Shown: piece after piece, positions 62,943 to 64,000 of the stretch | Layout: the number at the start of each line of letters is the position of its first letter | Position numbering within the stretch: the stretch's first letter is position 1 | Origin: Butyrivibrio sp. | GTDB taxonomy: Bacteria; Bacillota; Clostridia; Lachnospirales; Lachnospiraceae | Assembly: GCA_023664865.1 (NCBI GenBank) | Contig: JAMPEU010000007.1 | Span: forward strand, 59,728 to 123,727 | Direction of reading: 5' to 3' | DNA: 64,000 bases | The notes under the pieces: model-generated | What the model was told of the DNA's origin: nothing | The model's database searches: none | What the model saw: only the letters and a program-made list of their open reading frames with translations | Position numbers and translations under genes: made by a program

Positions 62943-63620
62943 ATGAAGTATCTGGCTAAATATAAACATGCAATTCCGGCAATCATATATGGAATCGTGT
63001 ACTTAGTATGGTTTGGATATTTGGAACGCAACGTAAAACATTACAAGCTTATACATGTCGCCTTAGACGATTATATACCGTTCTGTGAGGTATTCATAAT
63101 TCCTTATTTGTTATGGTTTGCATATGTGGCAGTTGTTATACTGTATTTCTTTTTTAAGGATAAAGATGATTATTTTAAATGCTGTGCCTTTCTATTTACA
63201 GGAATGACCATTTTCCTGATAGTTTCAACTTTATGGCCAAACGGTCAGCGTTTAAGGCCTTATCTTTTTCCAAGAGACAATATTTTTACAGAGTTAGTCG
63301 ATATGATTTATTTGACCGATACGCCTACTAACTTGTGGCCCAGTATTCATGTATATAACTCGCTCGGCTGCCACATTGCTATTACAAAGAGTAGACATTT
63401 TAAACAGCACAAGGTAATACGTTTGACTTCCCTTGTCCTTTGCATATCGATTATTATGTCAACCATGTTTATCAAACAACATTCGGTATTCGATGTGACG
63501 ACTGCTTTCATCATGGCGGCAGTAATGTATGTAATAGTATATCAGTCCGATATACTGCTTAACTTAAGACACAGCTTTCAACACAGAAATAAGAGAAAAG
63601 CGGGCCCGGAGATTCTCTGA
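62943..63620 (+). CDS. PAP2-superfamily membrane phosphatase-like protein
   Basis: 225 residues with about six transmembrane segments. PAP2 motifs in degenerate form: K/RxxxxxxRP-like GQRLRPYLFP, WPSIHVYNSLG (PSxH) and KQHSVFDVTTA (the SRxxxxxHxxxD motif with KQHSVFD). This is the form seen in inositolphosphorylceramide-synthase-like and lipid phosphatase relatives. Start at the ATG 62943 with AAGGGGG upstream; the longer frame from 62856 overlaps the upstream gene's stop and is less likely. Pairs with the lipid kinase ahead of it. Confidence 0.87.
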   Translation: MKYLAKYKHAIPAIIYGIVYLVWFGYLERNVKHYKLIHVALDDYIPFCEVFIIPYLLWFAYVAVVILYFFFKDKDDYFKCCAFLFTGMTIFLIVSTLWPNGQRLRPYLFPRDNIFTELVDMIYLTDTPTNLWPSIHVYNSLGCHIAITKSRHFKQHKVIRLTSLVLCISIIMSTMFIKQHSVFDVTTAFIMAAVMYVIVYQSDILLNLRHSFQHRNKRKAGPEIL

Positions 63621-63632
63621 GCCCCTTTTTTT
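63600..63632 (+). terminator. Terminator at the end of the PAP2 gene
   Basis: GCGGGC/GCCC stem overlapping the last codons, followed by seven T residues. Confidence 0.5.
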
Positions 63633-63650
63633 ACACCACTATTATAAAAT

Positions 63651-64000
63651 TTAGTTAAACTTAAAGAAACGCCTGCATATCTTATAGCCTTCCACAGATA
63701 TCTTTCTTCCGCCTTTGCCCGGAAGGTTCATGGAGCTGCCCAGAATACCATATCTTAATCTTAGGTAAACCAAGAAGTCTTTTTGCCTGATATACTCCCA
63801 AAGTTCCTTCTTTTTCTCCAGATTTTCATCAGTGCCTGAACGGATAAGCATAATTGAAGAAATCACGGTAATGATTTCCAGGTAGTTCTCCATGTAAATC
63901 CGCATTTTACGCTGTTTCTTTATCTCCGCCTTTTTCTGTACGAGAAAATCAAGCATCAGCTTATTAACGCGTATCTGCTGGTCGATTCTGGATATCATAA
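63651..64000 (-). CDS. C-terminal part of a glycosyltransferase (cut by right window edge)
   Basis: 115 residues visible, frame open to the window end, so the start is outside. The sequence, mostly helical and basic (VNKLMLDFLVQKKAEIKKQR), with LPGKGGRKISVEGYKICRRF at its end, is typical of the C-terminus of Lachnospiraceae family 2 glycosyltransferases with 'LPG..GRkis...Y...rk.fkFN'. The catalytic domain would lie beyond position 64000. The ATG at 63996-63998 is probably internal. It converges on the PAP2 gene. Confidence 0.65.
   Translation of the reverse strand, partial: MISRIDQQIRVNKLMLDFLVQKKAEIKKQRKMRIYMENYLEIITVISSIMLIRSGTDENLEKKKELWEYIRQKDFLVYLRLRYGILGSSMNLPGKGGRKISVEGYKICRRFFKFN

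Overview
The window is an ordinary chromosomal stretch of a Gram-positive anaerobe, almost certainly a Lachnospiraceae (Clostridia) gut-type bacterium. The signs are strong purine-rich ribosome binding sites, a dgt-dnaG-rpoD-trmK operon, a TGS-domain uridine kinase, a hom-apgM-lysC operon, a Re-citrate-synthase-like protein, a DUF6320 zinc-ribbon membrane protein, LysM and L,D-transpeptidase wall proteins, chemotaxis and GGDEF proteins, and an [FeFe]-hydrogenase-like chemotaxis fusion.

Layout. 0-12 kb: typA (cut by the left edge), mgtE, a YigZ protein, a class A PBP, a double flavodoxin protein, a transglutaminase-like protein and an L,D-transpeptidase. 12-20.6 kb: an accessory region bounded on the right by tRNA-Gly. 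It holds an IS256-type transposase scrap, an XRE regulator, an FRG-domain protein translationally coupled to a 1174-residue HExxH protein, a 58-residue ORF, a frameshifted SDR and a glycosyltransferase missing its N-terminus. A ~77-bp direct repeat flanks the FRG cluster. 20.7-41 kb: GH3 and GH31 glycosidases, rnpB, uridine kinase, trmK-rpoD-dnaG-dgt, an esterase next to a condensation-like acyltransferase and DUF6320, nagA, tRNA-Leu, a Cache chemoreceptor, an acyltransferase and a second tRNA-Leu. 41-49 kb: a LysM protein divergent from a small XRE regulator across two matching palindromic operators, gene scraps, a two-repeat structured RNA with its own promoter and terminator ahead of a PBECR4-like ORF (type III toxin-antitoxin-like layout), a lipoprotein, GGDEF, a solitary cytosine methyltransferase and a HAD phosphatase. 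49-64 kb: Re-citrate-synthase-like, an XRE-TPR regulator, the hydrogenase/MCP fusion, the threonine operon, glyA, a diacylglycerol-kinase-like protein, a PAP2 protein and the tail of a glycosyltransferase.

The most unusual signal is noncoding. Twelve long palindromic elements of two unrelated families sit between genes. Family 1 has seven copies of 139-230 bp and family 2 has five copies of 82-113 bp. Within each family the unpaired core is conserved while the paired arms differ completely between copies yet stay complementary, which is the signature of a selected or mobile hairpin. A 27-bp hairpin is nested inside members of both families. Two paralogous putative small RNAs (about 375 and 200 nt) share an almost identical A-tract-backed promoter and 3' domain. 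No prophage, CRISPR array, complete IS or rRNA was seen.
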